Assembly (NCBI GenBank): GCA_013041745.1
Contig: JABDRN010000134.1
Span: 1 to 39,959 of the forward strand
DNA: 39,959 nucleotides
Direction: 5' to 3'
From: Gammaproteobacteria bacterium
GTDB lineage: Bacteria; Pseudomonadota; Gammaproteobacteria; SZUA-229
The position numbers and the translations under genes were made by a program. The first letter of the stretch is position 1, and every line of letters starts with the position of its first letter. The notes beneath the pieces were generated by a model that made no database searches, was not told the DNA's origin, and saw only the letters and a program-made list of their open reading frames with translations. This document shows, piece by piece, positions 9,931-20,258 of this stretch.

Positions 9931-11079
9931 ATGAATAATGACAAACCTGCAAGGAATGCGGGGCATACCTCCTCACTAGAAAACTGGCTGATCCTGCTGC
10001 ATACAACAGGTATTGGCGCAACCACATTCCATACCCTGCTAGATCACTTCGGCTCGGCTGAAGCCGCTCTCAATGCCAGCAGCAGCCAGCTCTCCGCTCT
10101 GTCACTGGCGGGCGATACGATCAATGCACTGAACAATCTTGAAAGACCGAACATCGAGGCCGACCTGGAATGGCAGTCTGATGCCGGGCACCACATCATC
10201 ACCTTCGCCGACGAGCGCTACCCGCCCCAGCTTAAAGAGCTGCCAGATGCACCGCCAGTATTGTATGTCAGAGGTGATCCCGATTACCTGGCACAACCCC
10301 AGCTAGCGATGGTGGGGGCACGCAGCCCGAGCCCGGTGGGCCGGAAAACTGCCAGGGAATTCGCCAATCACCTGTCAGATGCCGGCATCACTATCACCAG
10401 TGGACTGGCGACCGGTATCGATGGTGCGAGCCATGAGGGCGCACTGCAGGGACTGGCTGGCTCGATAGCGGTAGTCGCACATGGCCTCGATATCGTCTAC
10501 CCCGCACAACATCAGCAACTCGCCCAGGCCATAACTGAACAGGGTGCCGTCATCTCCGAGATGCCGATCGGCATCAAACCTCAGCGCGGCCTGTTTCCAA
10601 GACGAAATCGGCTGATCAGCGCGTTGTCACTCGGCACCCTGGTGGTAGAAGCCGCCGTAAAAAGCGGCTCATTGATAACAGCACGACTAGCACTCGAGCT
10701 GAACAGAGAAGTGTTTGCGATTCCCGGATCCATCCATAATCCGATGGCTCGCGGCTGCCATCAACTGATCAGGCAAGGTGCAAAACTGGTCGAATCAGTC
10801 GACGATATATTAGAAGAACTACGTTTTAGAGCACCACAACTGGCGGCATATCCCATAAAAACACAGCAAGATACCCCTGAAAATCTAAAAGATCGACACA
10901 ATACACTTGACCCGGATCACCAAAAACTGCTCAAATGCCTCGCCTATGAGCCCAGCAGCATCGATGAACTGGTGATTCGCAGCAAATTTAGTGCTGCAGA
11001 GATTGCATCCATGCTATTGATCCTGGAGCTGGAAGGAATCGTAGTGTGCCAGGACGGCCGCTATACATGCGTCGCTTAG
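9931..11079 (+). CDS. dprA: DNA processing protein DprA
   Basis: Loads RecA on incoming single-stranded DNA during natural transformation; it is also present in many species not known to transform. The 382 residues contain an N-terminal helical region (15-75), the Rossmann-like DprA core (about 90-292) with MVGARSPSPVG (128-138), SGLATGID (157-164) and FPRRNR (222-227), and a C-terminal winged-helix domain (about 310-380) of the DML1 type. Length is close to that of Haemophilus and Pseudomonas DprA. It lies 66 bases after the LysM gene and 83 bases before smg, as in other gammaproteobacteria. Confidence 0.95.
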   Translation: MNNDKPARNAGHTSSLENWLILLHTTGIGATTFHTLLDHFGSAEAALNASSSQLSALSLAGDTINALNNLERPNIEADLEWQSDAGHHIITFADERYPPQLKELPDAPPVLYVRGDPDYLAQPQLAMVGARSPSPVGRKTAREFANHLSDAGITITSGLATGIDGASHEGALQGLAGSIAVVAHGLDIVYPAQHQQLAQAITEQGAVISEMPIGIKPQRGLFPRRNRLISALSLGTLVVEAAVKSGSLITARLALELNREVFAIPGSIHNPMARGCHQLIRQGAKLVESVDDILEELRFRAPQLAAYPIKTQQDTPENLKDRHNTLDPDHQKLLKCLAYEPSSIDELVIRSKFSAAEIASMLLILELEGIVVCQDGRYTCVA

Positions 11080-11162
11080 CTGCATGAAACAGATTACGTT
11101 AGATATTGATATATCAGTAATTTTTTACAGCCCCCATGATAACTTTTTACAGGTTTTACTGA

Positions 11163-11657
11163 ATGATAATCAAACAGTCAGTCGTTGATGTCCTGATGTT
11201 CTTATTTGAACGTTACCTTGATGATGATGAATTGAATGAGACTGGCCGCGTAACAGATGAACGCGACAGTATTCAAATTCGCCTCGAAGAAATGGGTTTT
11301 CATAACCAGGAAATCAACCAGGCTTTTGACTGGCTTGAAGATCTTGAGAACTTACAGGACAAGCAGCAGTACTTACCCATCAAGAAAACCAGTACTCGTA
11401 TATACAGCGATGAAGAGAAAAAACTGATTGGTATCGAAAGTATCGGATTTTTACACTTTCTGGAACAAACGAATATACTCACTCCAGTAACACGTGAATT
11501 GATACTTGATCGCGTTGCCGCATTAGGCACACCGCTTGATGCCGAGCAGATGAAATGGATCATCATGATCGTGCTGCATACCCATCCAGGTGAAGACAAC
11601 GCTCTCGCCCTGATGGAAAATTTTATTTTTGATGAAGTAACCGACATCATCCAGTAA
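11163..11657 (+). CDS. smg: Smg family protein (DUF494)
   Basis: 164-residue acidic protein of the Smg/DUF494 family, which is found almost always between dprA and topA in gammaproteobacteria. The sequence starts MIIKQSVVDVLMFLFERY and contains the family's acidic run LDDDELNE. The C-terminal part (GIESIGFLHFLEQTNILTP, then a predicted helix ending in DEVTDIIQ) also fits. No catalytic motif is known for the family and its function is undefined. Identification rests on sequence style, length (E. coli Smg is 157) and gene order. Confidence 0.9.
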   Translation: MIIKQSVVDVLMFLFERYLDDDELNETGRVTDERDSIQIRLEEMGFHNQEINQAFDWLEDLENLQDKQQYLPIKKTSTRIYSDEEKKLIGIESIGFLHFLEQTNILTPVTRELILDRVAALGTPLDAEQMKWIIMIVLHTHPGEDNALALMENFIFDEVTDIIQ

Positions 11658-11698
11658 TTCTTTTCGACATTACTGAAATGATCAGCTGAAAGAGCCGC

Positions 11699-14230
11699 AT
11701 GAGCAAAAACCTTGTTATCGTAGAATCGCCTGCCAAAGCGAAAACCATCGAAAAATACCTGGGTAAAGACTTTAAAGTCCTTGCCTCGTATGGCCATGTT
11801 CGCGACCTGATCCCTAAAGCTGATGCAATCGATCCGGAGAACGACTTTTCGATGAAGTACCAGATCATCGAAAGAAATGAAAAGCATGTAAACAAGATCA
11901 TCCAGTTCCTGAAAAAAGCCGATACACTCTATCTGGCGACAGACCAGGACCGCGAAGGAGAAGCCATATCATGGCACCTTTACGAACTGCTGAAAGAAAA
12001 AAGCCTGCTAGACGGTAAAACAGTTCATCGTGTGGCATTCAATGAGATTACCAAACGCGCCATCCAGGAAGCGATCGATAACCCCGGTGACCTGTCGACA
12101 GCCCTGATCAATGCCCAGCAGACGCGTCGGGCACTCGACTACCTGGTAGGCTTCAACCTGTCCCCGCTGCTGTGGAAAAAGGTACAGCGCGGCCTGTCTG
12201 CCGGACGCGTACAGAGCCCGGCACTGCGCCTGATCGTGGAACGTGAAGAAGCCATCGAAGCCTTCGATGCACAGGAATACTGGACCATCGAAGCCGACGT
12301 ATCCAAGAACCAGCAGGATTTCATCGCACGCCTCAGTCTCTATAAAGATGACAAGGTGATCGACAAACAGGCAGCCAGAAAGAACAGTAAAGATAAAAAC
12401 GGTGAAGAAGTTGCAGAAGAGAAAACAAAGTTCAGCTTTACCGATGAGGAAACGGCCAGATCAGTCAGGGATGAATTGCTGGCACTGGCCGATGGCAAGC
12501 TCTCTGTCGACAAGGTAGAGAAGAAAGAGAGCAAGCGCAATCCGGCGGCACCGTTCACCACCTCGACCATGCAGCAAGATGCTGCCAGCAAGCTTCGCTT
12601 TACCGCGCAGCGCACCATGCGTACCGCCCAGAACCTGTATGAAGGTATCGACATTGGCGGTGAGACTGTCGGCCTTATCACCTACATGCGTACCGACTCA
12701 CTACACCTCGCAGATGAAGCCATCGATGAGATACGCGGCCTGATAGGATCACGCTTCGGCAATAAAAACCTGCCTGACAGCCCGCGTATATATAAGAGTA
12801 AATCAAAAAACGCGCAGGAAGCGCATGAGGCCATTCGCCCGACATCGGTCAATCATACACCAGAGCAGATCAAGGACAAGCTGACCCCCGATCAATTTGC
12901 TCTCTACGAACTGATCTGGAAACGTAGCATGGCATGCCAGATGGTACATGCCACACTCAACAATGTCAGCGTGCAGCTGGGCTGTGGTAGTGGCAATGTT
13001 TTCCGAGCCAGCGGCTCGACCATCAAAACGCCTGGTTTCATGTCAGTCTATATGGAAGGTTCTGAAGAGAGTCGACTCGATAAACAGGCAGAAAAAATGC
13101 TGCCTGATCTGGCCGAAGGTGAGAGCATCGACCTGCTGGAGATCCGCAATGAGCAGCATTTCACTCAGCCGCCGCCACGATTCACGGAAGCCAGCCTGAT
13201 CAAGACGCTGGAAGAATATGATATCGGCCGGCCATCGACCTATGCCAATATCATTTCGACACTGGTCAATCGCGAATATGTCGAACTGGAAAACCGACGC
13301 TTCACACCGACCGATATCGGCCGCATCGTCAACCGTTTCCTGACCGACTACTTCACGAAATATGTCGATTACGAGTTTACCGCCGACCTGGAGAACGAGC
13401 TCGACTGTATTTCACGTGGCGAGCATGACTGGGTACCGCTATTGAAAAAATTCTGGGCGCCGTTCAAAGAGACCGTCGACCATGTAGAAGAAAATGTCAG
13501 TCGTGCCGACGTCGCACAATCTCGCCACCTTGGCACCGATGAAGAGACCGGCAAGCCTGTTTCCGTTCGCATGGGCCCCTATGGACCATTCGTACAGATA
13601 GGTGATAAGGATGATGAAGAGAAGCCACGTTTTGCCAGCCTGCGTCCCGGTCAGAAGATGGCAGATATCACCATGGATGATGTCTACTTCCTGCTGCAGT
13701 TGCCTCGTGACCTGGGTGAAACAGATGAGGGTGAAGTACTCTCGACCAACTATGGTCGTTTTGGGCCATATGTAAAATATGCCAGCAAATTTGTCTCGAT
13801 CAACAAGGAGTATCAGGACAGGGGCATCGACCCATATAACATCACCCATGAACAGGCGATGGAACTGGTCAGAGCGAAGAAGGAATTTGATGCCAATAAA
13901 CACATCAAAGATTTCCCGGGCACAGATATAGAGATTTTGAATGGACGCTGGGGACCATACATAACCGATGGCATGAAAAACGCCAAGATCCCGAAAGACA
14001 GAGAGCCAGCCTCTCTGACACAAAAAGAATGTGAGGAACTGCTCAAAGCCGCTCCCTTCCGTCGCGGCAAAAAGAAAAAAGTCGCCAAGAAAAAGGTAGT
14101 GAAGAAGAAAGCTGCCAGTAAGAAAAAGACGGCTAAGAAAAAAACCGCTAAAAAGAAAGCGGTGAAGAAAAAAACAGCGAAGAAGAAAACGGTCAAGAAA
14201 AAAGCGGTGAAGAAGAAATCAAGCGACTAA
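11699..14230 (+). CDS. topA: DNA topoisomerase I (type IA)
   Basis: Relaxes negatively supercoiled DNA through a transient 5'-phosphotyrosine bond. In 843 residues: TOPRIM domain from residue 4 (LVIVESPAKA) with the metal-binding DQDRE at 82-86, the strand passage domains, and catalytic Tyr329 in GLITYMRTDS. The C-terminal region lacks the cysteine zinc ribbons of E. coli TopA. Instead it has three topoisomerase C-terminal repeats (MGPYGPFVQIG, YGRFGPYVKY, GRWGPYITDG) and then a tail of about 54 residues made of Lys-Lys-Lys repeats. That architecture is known from beta- and some gammaproteobacteria. A good AAGAG ribosome-binding site precedes the ATG. Confidence 0.97.
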   Translation: MSKNLVIVESPAKAKTIEKYLGKDFKVLASYGHVRDLIPKADAIDPENDFSMKYQIIERNEKHVNKIIQFLKKADTLYLATDQDREGEAISWHLYELLKEKSLLDGKTVHRVAFNEITKRAIQEAIDNPGDLSTALINAQQTRRALDYLVGFNLSPLLWKKVQRGLSAGRVQSPALRLIVEREEAIEAFDAQEYWTIEADVSKNQQDFIARLSLYKDDKVIDKQAARKNSKDKNGEEVAEEKTKFSFTDEETARSVRDELLALADGKLSVDKVEKKESKRNPAAPFTTSTMQQDAASKLRFTAQRTMRTAQNLYEGIDIGGETVGLITYMRTDSLHLADEAIDEIRGLIGSRFGNKNLPDSPRIYKSKSKNAQEAHEAIRPTSVNHTPEQIKDKLTPDQFALYELIWKRSMACQMVHATLNNVSVQLGCGSGNVFRASGSTIKTPGFMSVYMEGSEESRLDKQAEKMLPDLAEGESIDLLEIRNEQHFTQPPPRFTEASLIKTLEEYDIGRPSTYANIISTLVNREYVELENRRFTPTDIGRIVNRFLTDYFTKYVDYEFTADLENELDCISRGEHDWVPLLKKFWAPFKETVDHVEENVSRADVAQSRHLGTDEETGKPVSVRMGPYGPFVQIGDKDDEEKPRFASLRPGQKMADITMDDVYFLLQLPRDLGETDEGEVLSTNYGRFGPYVKYASKFVSINKEYQDRGIDPYNITHEQAMELVRAKKEFDANKHIKDFPGTDIEILNGRWGPYITDGMKNAKIPKDREPASLTQKECEELLKAAPFRRGKKKKVAKKKVVKKKAASKKKTAKKKTAKKKAVKKKTAKKKTVKKKAVKKKSSD
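14066..14227 (+). repeat. Lysine-repeat tail coding region of topA
   Basis: The last ~54 codons of topA encode degenerate five-residue units of the form KKK-T/A-A/V (for example KKKTA, KKKAV, KKKTV), giving a near 15-base tandem periodicity rich in A. Such tails resemble histone H1-like basic domains and are expected to bind DNA. The low complexity makes slippage and length variation likely. Confidence 0.8.
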
Positions 14231-14252
14231 ATGGATGTCATGCTAAAGCGAA

Positions 14253-14804
14253 ATGGCAAGTAACTTCTTAATCAGTCGTGCCGCGCACATCGTCCGCCAG
14301 GGCGGTATCATCGCTTATCCTACTGATACCATCTATGGACTGGGTTGCGACCCGTATAATTCTGATGCAGTCGCATCGATCAACGATATCAAACAACGTC
14401 CTCGTAGCAAGCAGTTCATATTACTGGCGGGCGATATAGATCAGATTGCCTCACTGGTCGAACTGGATGAAGATCAGCAACAGAAAATAACACAGACTGC
14501 AGAACCGACCAGTTGGGTAATCGAAGCAAGACCAACGGCTCCTGCATGGTTAAAAAGTGAAAGCGGAACAATAACGATACGCCTCACTCAGCAACATGAT
14601 GTGCAGCGTTTATGCCTGGCACTGGGCCATGCGATAATATCCACCAGCGCCAACCCGTCAGGCAAACGGCCAGCAAGAAATTCTCTGGAACTGCATAAAT
14701 ATTTCCACCACAGCATTGATATGATCCTGGCTGAGCATGAACTGCTGACAGCCAGTCCTTCAAAAGTTATTCGACTATGCGATAATCACGTGATAAGACA
14801 ATAA
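14253..14804 (+). CDS. tsaC: Threonylcarbamoyl-AMP synthase TsaC (YrdC/Sua5 family)
   Basis: Makes threonylcarbamoyl-AMP from threonine, bicarbonate and ATP, the first step of t6A37 modification in tRNAs reading ANN codons. The 183 residues match the single-domain TsaC form (E. coli 190) rather than the longer Sua5. Motifs: GGIIAYPTDTIYGLGCDP at about 17-34, KQRPRSKQFILL around 47-58 (the KxR...SK substrate site), and STSANPSGKRPA near 130-141. It starts 22 bases after topA and is followed 16 bases later by hemF, so all are probably in one transcript, as the Pseudomonas order tsaC...hemF suggests. Confidence 0.95.
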   Translation: MASNFLISRAAHIVRQGGIIAYPTDTIYGLGCDPYNSDAVASINDIKQRPRSKQFILLAGDIDQIASLVELDEDQQQKITQTAEPTSWVIEARPTAPAWLKSESGTITIRLTQQHDVQRLCLALGHAIISTSANPSGKRPARNSLELHKYFHHSIDMILAEHELLTASPSKVIRLCDNHVIRQ

Positions 14805-14811
14805 AATATAA

Positions 14812-15741
<930 letters not shown>

Positions 15742-15781
15742 TCAGGCAGGACAATAGCGGGAAAATCCGGATTATTTTCTA

Positions 15782-18352
15782 TTACATTTTCTGTTTAGCG
15801 AACGAGACGACGTTACTGTTTGGCAGCTCTGCCAGCGGTTCAGATATATAATTGCCCTGCACCTTATCGACGCCGCATATTTTCAGCAGGCGTACGATTT
15901 CCGGGCTCTCGACATACTCCGCGACGGTATATCGTCCCAGGGAATGCGCAACATCATTCATCGCTGTCACGATTGCACGGTCAGTTGCACCTCGTGCCAT
16001 ACTGCGCACGAACTGACCATCGATCTTGACGAAGTCAGTAGGCAGGTTTTTCAACTGCGAGAACGAACAGAAACCTGAACCGAAATCATCCAGCGAGAAT
16101 CGGCAGCCTATCTTGCGCAACTCATTGATAAAGTCATTCGCCTGTTCGAGATTTGCGATAGCGCAGGTCTCGGTCACTTCAAAGGTTAATGAACTTGGGC
16201 TTACACCATATTGGTCGATCAGTGACCTGATCCTGTCTAGCGTCTCATCACTATCTACTGTATTACCAGAGATATTGATGGATAGACGGATGTTCTTACT
16301 GGCAGGCCCCGTTGCTACGACTTCCTGCAGGGCATTTTCCAGCACCCACATATCTATGTCTGTCATCATATTGAACCGTTCTGCGGTCGGGATGAAACTG
16401 TCCGGATAATGAGTCGCCCCGTTTTCATCTAACATGCGCACCAGAACTTCATAATTATTGACCGTATCTGTTTCCTTGATATGCCGCTGCCAGAGTACCC
16501 CGTCGTGGGCAGGCAGGTTGACCAGGTCAAGATCTTTCATCTGCATGATCGGCTGGTAATGCAGCTGGAACATGTTTTTCTCCAGAGCTTCCCTGATGCG
16601 TACCGACCAGCCGAGCTCACTACCCATGGCATTACGTTCATCACTGCCCTTCTCGTACATATGTGTCTGATTACGCCCCAAACGTTTCGCTATATGGCAG
16701 GCGATATCCGCATTAGCCATGACATCCCCGGCAGTAGCGTCTGGAGTATCCATCATCGCTATACCAAAACTGGCATTGACATGATAGGCCTTGTCATCGT
16801 GATGCACACGCAGGTTGGACAGCGAGGTTCTTACCTCATCGGCAATAGAAACAGCTACAGTCTCATCGACATTTTTCAAAATAAGTGCAAACTCATCACC
16901 TCCGATACGCGCCGCCACATCATGCCTGCGCAGGTGTTTGTTAACTTCCTGGCTAAGATCCACCAGTAACTGGTCTCCTATCTCATGCCCGGCGGTATCA
17001 TTGACATATTTAAAGCGGTCAAGATCGAGATAAACCAGTGCACTCATGATACCTGTACGACTTACACTACTGATCTCTTTCTCCAGGTAGCTCTCGAAGT
17101 AACGGCGATTATATAAACCTGTCAGGTGATCATGAGTTGCCTGCCAGCGTAATTTCTCTTCCATCATCTTACGCTCAGAAATGTCGCGGAATGCGATCAC
17201 CGAACCTTCCTGCTTTCCGTTCACAGAGAGGGCATATAATGTACAGTCAACAGGAATCTCTTTTCCACTCTTATGACGGAACTGCGTCTCCCAGCCTTTT
17301 AACTGCTCACCTGAAAAATATGCTTCTTTTAACAGGTCACGGCCGACATCATGCTTGTTGTAATGAAAAGCATCATAGGCATTAACACCCAGCAGGGATT
17401 TCACATCCTGCATGCCGAGTACCTTCAGGGCTGCTGGATTCATAAATGTTATACGGCCATCTTTATCGACGCCATAAACACCTTCACCGACCGACTCCAG
17501 GATTGCAGCCAGGTTTTCACGTTGTTTTTCGATAGAGCGCTGCACTTCGATAAACCGGCGCATACCAGACAAGCGCGCGAGAAATAATTCTTCCGCCTCA
17601 TTCTTGAACATACACTCGATCGCACCTGCCTGCAGGCAGTCACGGATTACCGAATCGAGATAGGTACCGGTGATAACAGCAGTACGGATATCGGCGGTCT
17701 GCGGATTATCTCTCAGCTTCTGACACAGTACATAACCATTCTGTTCAGGCATAAAATAATCGATGATGGCGATATCGATATCCTTATCGAGTGCAATCTT
17801 ATAAGCTTCTTCGACAGAGTTTGCCGTCACTACGCTGTAATTATTTCGCTCCAGTAAGCGCTGGTAATAGATACGTATACTTTTGGAGTCATCAACGAAC
17901 AAAACACTGGTAGGTGTAGTATTCGGCTGAGTTTGGCGTTGCTCGACTATGGGCTGCTGCGGCAGAGGATCGAGCATCGCCTGTAACGATGAAACCACCT
18001 CCTGGTAATTTTCCCATGGCACCAGTGCAGTGGTTCGACGTGTACTCATCCAGTTGAGCAGATCAAGTTCAGCATCGTTCGACAGCAGGATGACCGCTAC
18101 CTCGCTGTAAGGCTCGCGATCTAGCAGTACCAGCAGGTGCTTGGATTCTTCAAAATGTTCATAATTTGGCCAGCCCACCAGGATCGCATGCAGTTCCAGT
18201 GTATTTGACTGCAGTGTTTTGATGGCAGATTCAAAACTGTCTACACTGATGATCTCATATCCCTGCTTTTCTAGAGTTTTGCCGAGCATGTAACGCAACG
18301 TTGCCGACTCTTCGACGATTAGAACACGCTGCTTTGCAACAGAATCAGGCAT
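15782..18352 (-). CDS. Response regulator with two receiver domains, PAS, GGDEF and EAL (c-di-GMP turnover)
   Basis: 856 residues from the chosen ATG, which has a strong GGGGA ribosome-binding site 8 bases upstream; an in-frame TTG at 18394 is less likely. Domains in order: receiver 1 (about 8-128), receiver 2 (148-268), PAS (280-395), GGDEF (405-570), EAL (585-842). Receiver 1 is degenerate: the phosphoacceptor position reads LVGWP with no Asp. Receiver 2 is intact (D154/D155, D198, K250). GGDEF at 484-488 is complete, with an inhibitory RxxD (RRHD, 475-478). The EAL signature reads EVL (E635) but the other catalytic stretches (NIS, TET, DDFGSG, AEYVE) are kept. The stretch between YQP and EVL is longer than usual. 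Both synthase and phosphodiesterase activity are plausible. No cognate kinase gene is adjacent. Confidence 0.93.
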   Translation of the reverse strand: MPDSVAKQRVLIVEESATLRYMLGKTLEKQGYEIISVDSFESAIKTLQSNTLELHAILVGWPNYEHFEESKHLLVLLDREPYSEVAVILLSNDAELDLLNWMSTRRTTALVPWENYQEVVSSLQAMLDPLPQQPIVEQRQTQPNTTPTSVLFVDDSKSIRIYYQRLLERNNYSVVTANSVEEAYKIALDKDIDIAIIDYFMPEQNGYVLCQKLRDNPQTADIRTAVITGTYLDSVIRDCLQAGAIECMFKNEAEELFLARLSGMRRFIEVQRSIEKQRENLAAILESVGEGVYGVDKDGRITFMNPAALKVLGMQDVKSLLGVNAYDAFHYNKHDVGRDLLKEAYFSGEQLKGWETQFRHKSGKEIPVDCTLYALSVNGKQEGSVIAFRDISERKMMEEKLRWQATHDHLTGLYNRRYFESYLEKEISSVSRTGIMSALVYLDLDRFKYVNDTAGHEIGDQLLVDLSQEVNKHLRRHDVAARIGGDEFALILKNVDETVAVSIADEVRTSLSNLRVHHDDKAYHVNASFGIAMMDTPDATAGDVMANADIACHIAKRLGRNQTHMYEKGSDERNAMGSELGWSVRIREALEKNMFQLHYQPIMQMKDLDLVNLPAHDGVLWQRHIKETDTVNNYEVLVRMLDENGATHYPDSFIPTAERFNMMTDIDMWVLENALQEVVATGPASKNIRLSINISGNTVDSDETLDRIRSLIDQYGVSPSSLTFEVTETCAIANLEQANDFINELRKIGCRFSLDDFGSGFCSFSQLKNLPTDFVKIDGQFVRSMARGATDRAIVTAMNDVAHSLGRYTVAEYVESPEIVRLLKICGVDKVQGNYISEPLAELPNSNVVSFAKQKM

Positions 18353-18551
18353 ACGATTGTTTCCCCAAAAACTTCTTATACTTATAGCGGGCAATCCATG
18401 AGAATTGCAGACTGGTAAAGGCGTTTAACAGATAAGATAGGATGAAATACCTGATTAAACCCTGGATTTGGTCACATTTTGAATACGTTATTTATAGCAA
18501 TTTGTGCCATAAAATCCAGTGATTACAGGATATCCTTATAACAATCATTAA

Positions 18552-18575
18552 AAAAGCCGGCGATTGCCGGCTTTT
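18552..18575 (-). terminator. Rho-independent terminator of the DUF302 gene
   Basis: Perfect 10-base-pair stem AAAAGCCGGC / GCCGGCTTTT with a 4-base loop. It is preceded on the plus strand by an A-run and so followed on the minus strand by a T-run. It lies 27 bases past the DUF302 stop codon on the same strand. Confidence 0.85.
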
Positions 18576-18602
18576 CTCATAATATCTCTGGAAAAAGTCT
18601 TT

Positions 18603-19046
18603 TCATAACAAGCCCTGTCTGATCGCCTCGATGACCTCCTTCTCGATGGTCATCAGCAGCTTCTTTGCAGGACCCTCTTCAGCCACCGTGCCGGGGAGAT
18701 TAAACAGTACCGTGGTTATTCCCTGCTGTTCAAACAGGGTGATATGTAGCGGACAGAAACCCAGCATGTCCGGATCGAGGTTGCTGACCTCATTGGCATA
18801 CCAGCCGTTGCAAAAGACCATGCTGCGAATAGCCGAGATATTATTTCGATTATAGTCATCACCCCATTTGCCAGAGAAACGGGCAAGATTTTCACCGATG
18901 TTAGGCTCAAATACCACGAAGAAGCGTGCATTTTCCAGGCTTTTATATAATGAGCCATATACCTCTGCCAGCGGCTTATCGATCTGCTGTTTATAAACAG
19001 CCTGTATATCGCTATCCGCATAAGCTGTGGCTGCTGACAGAATCAT
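18603..19046 (-). CDS. DUF302 family protein, probably exported; start uncertain
   Basis: 147 residues from the only in-frame ATG near the start. The body resembles the DUF302 fold: KPLAEVYGSLYKSLENARFFVVFEPNIGENLARF, then FCNGWYANEVSNLDPDMLGFCPLHITLFE. Function is unknown; relatives are small periplasmic or cytoplasmic proteins. From ATG 19046 the leader is only MILSAATAYA, too short for a normal signal peptide. The same frame upstream reads KFLVIRRLAFVF directly before it, which completes a textbook signal peptide with cleavage after AYA. That stretch begins just after an in-frame TAA at 19083-19085, and an in-frame ATG with a GGTGA-type ribosome-binding site lies further up at 19100. The gene may be nonsense-mutated, or may use a rare start such as ATC. 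It is divergent from hemB. Confidence 0.7.
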   Translation of the reverse strand: MILSAATAYADSDIQAVYKQQIDKPLAEVYGSLYKSLENARFFVVFEPNIGENLARFSGKWGDDYNRNNISAIRSMVFCNGWYANEVSNLDPDMLGFCPLHITLFEQQGITTVLFNLPGTVAEEGPAKKLLMTIEKEVIEAIRQGLL

Positions 19047-19195
19047 GAAAACAAATGCAAGCCGTCTGATGACAAGAAACTTTTAATATCTGACTATCAT
19101 AGATTAGGTCACCACGGTTCAAAGCATGATTTAAAATACCATTGTATTACGAAGCCTGAATAATGACATCTGATGATGCCATCGATTTTTCCGCC

Positions 19196-19204
19196 TGTTA
19201 CAAT
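19196..19204 (+). promoter_or_regulatory. Candidate extended -10 promoter of hemB
   Basis: TGTTACAAT is an extended -10 box (TG-n-TACAAT). A start about 7 bases downstream (near 19211) would leave only about 11 bases before the first hemB ATG. It would leave a normal 23-base leader before the GTG at 19234, which is preceded by GGAG. By eye only. Confidence 0.35.
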
Positions 19205-19215
19205 ACACCGATTAA

Positions 19216-20235
<1,020 letters not shown>

Positions 20236-20258
20236 ACCAGACGAACAAACATTGACCG

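Noticed and set aside
11122-11152. Two copies of TTTTTACAG 22 bases apart before smg
   Set aside because: Short, AT-rich and only two copies; could be chance and matches no binding site I know.
11300-11887. 195-codon minus-strand frame across smg and the topA start
   Set aside because: It is antisense to two conserved genes and spans their intergenic gap; composition is Ser/Phe-rich, typical of a shadow frame.
13439-14196. Minus-strand frames antisense to the topA C-terminus, including a Phe-rich one
   Set aside because: The Phe-rich sequence is simply the complement of the lysine codon repeats of topA.
15757-15781. AT-rich inverted repeat around AATCCGGATT between hemF and the response regulator gene
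   Set aside because: The stem is short and AT-rich with no proper T-run; too weak to call a terminator, though the convergent position is right.
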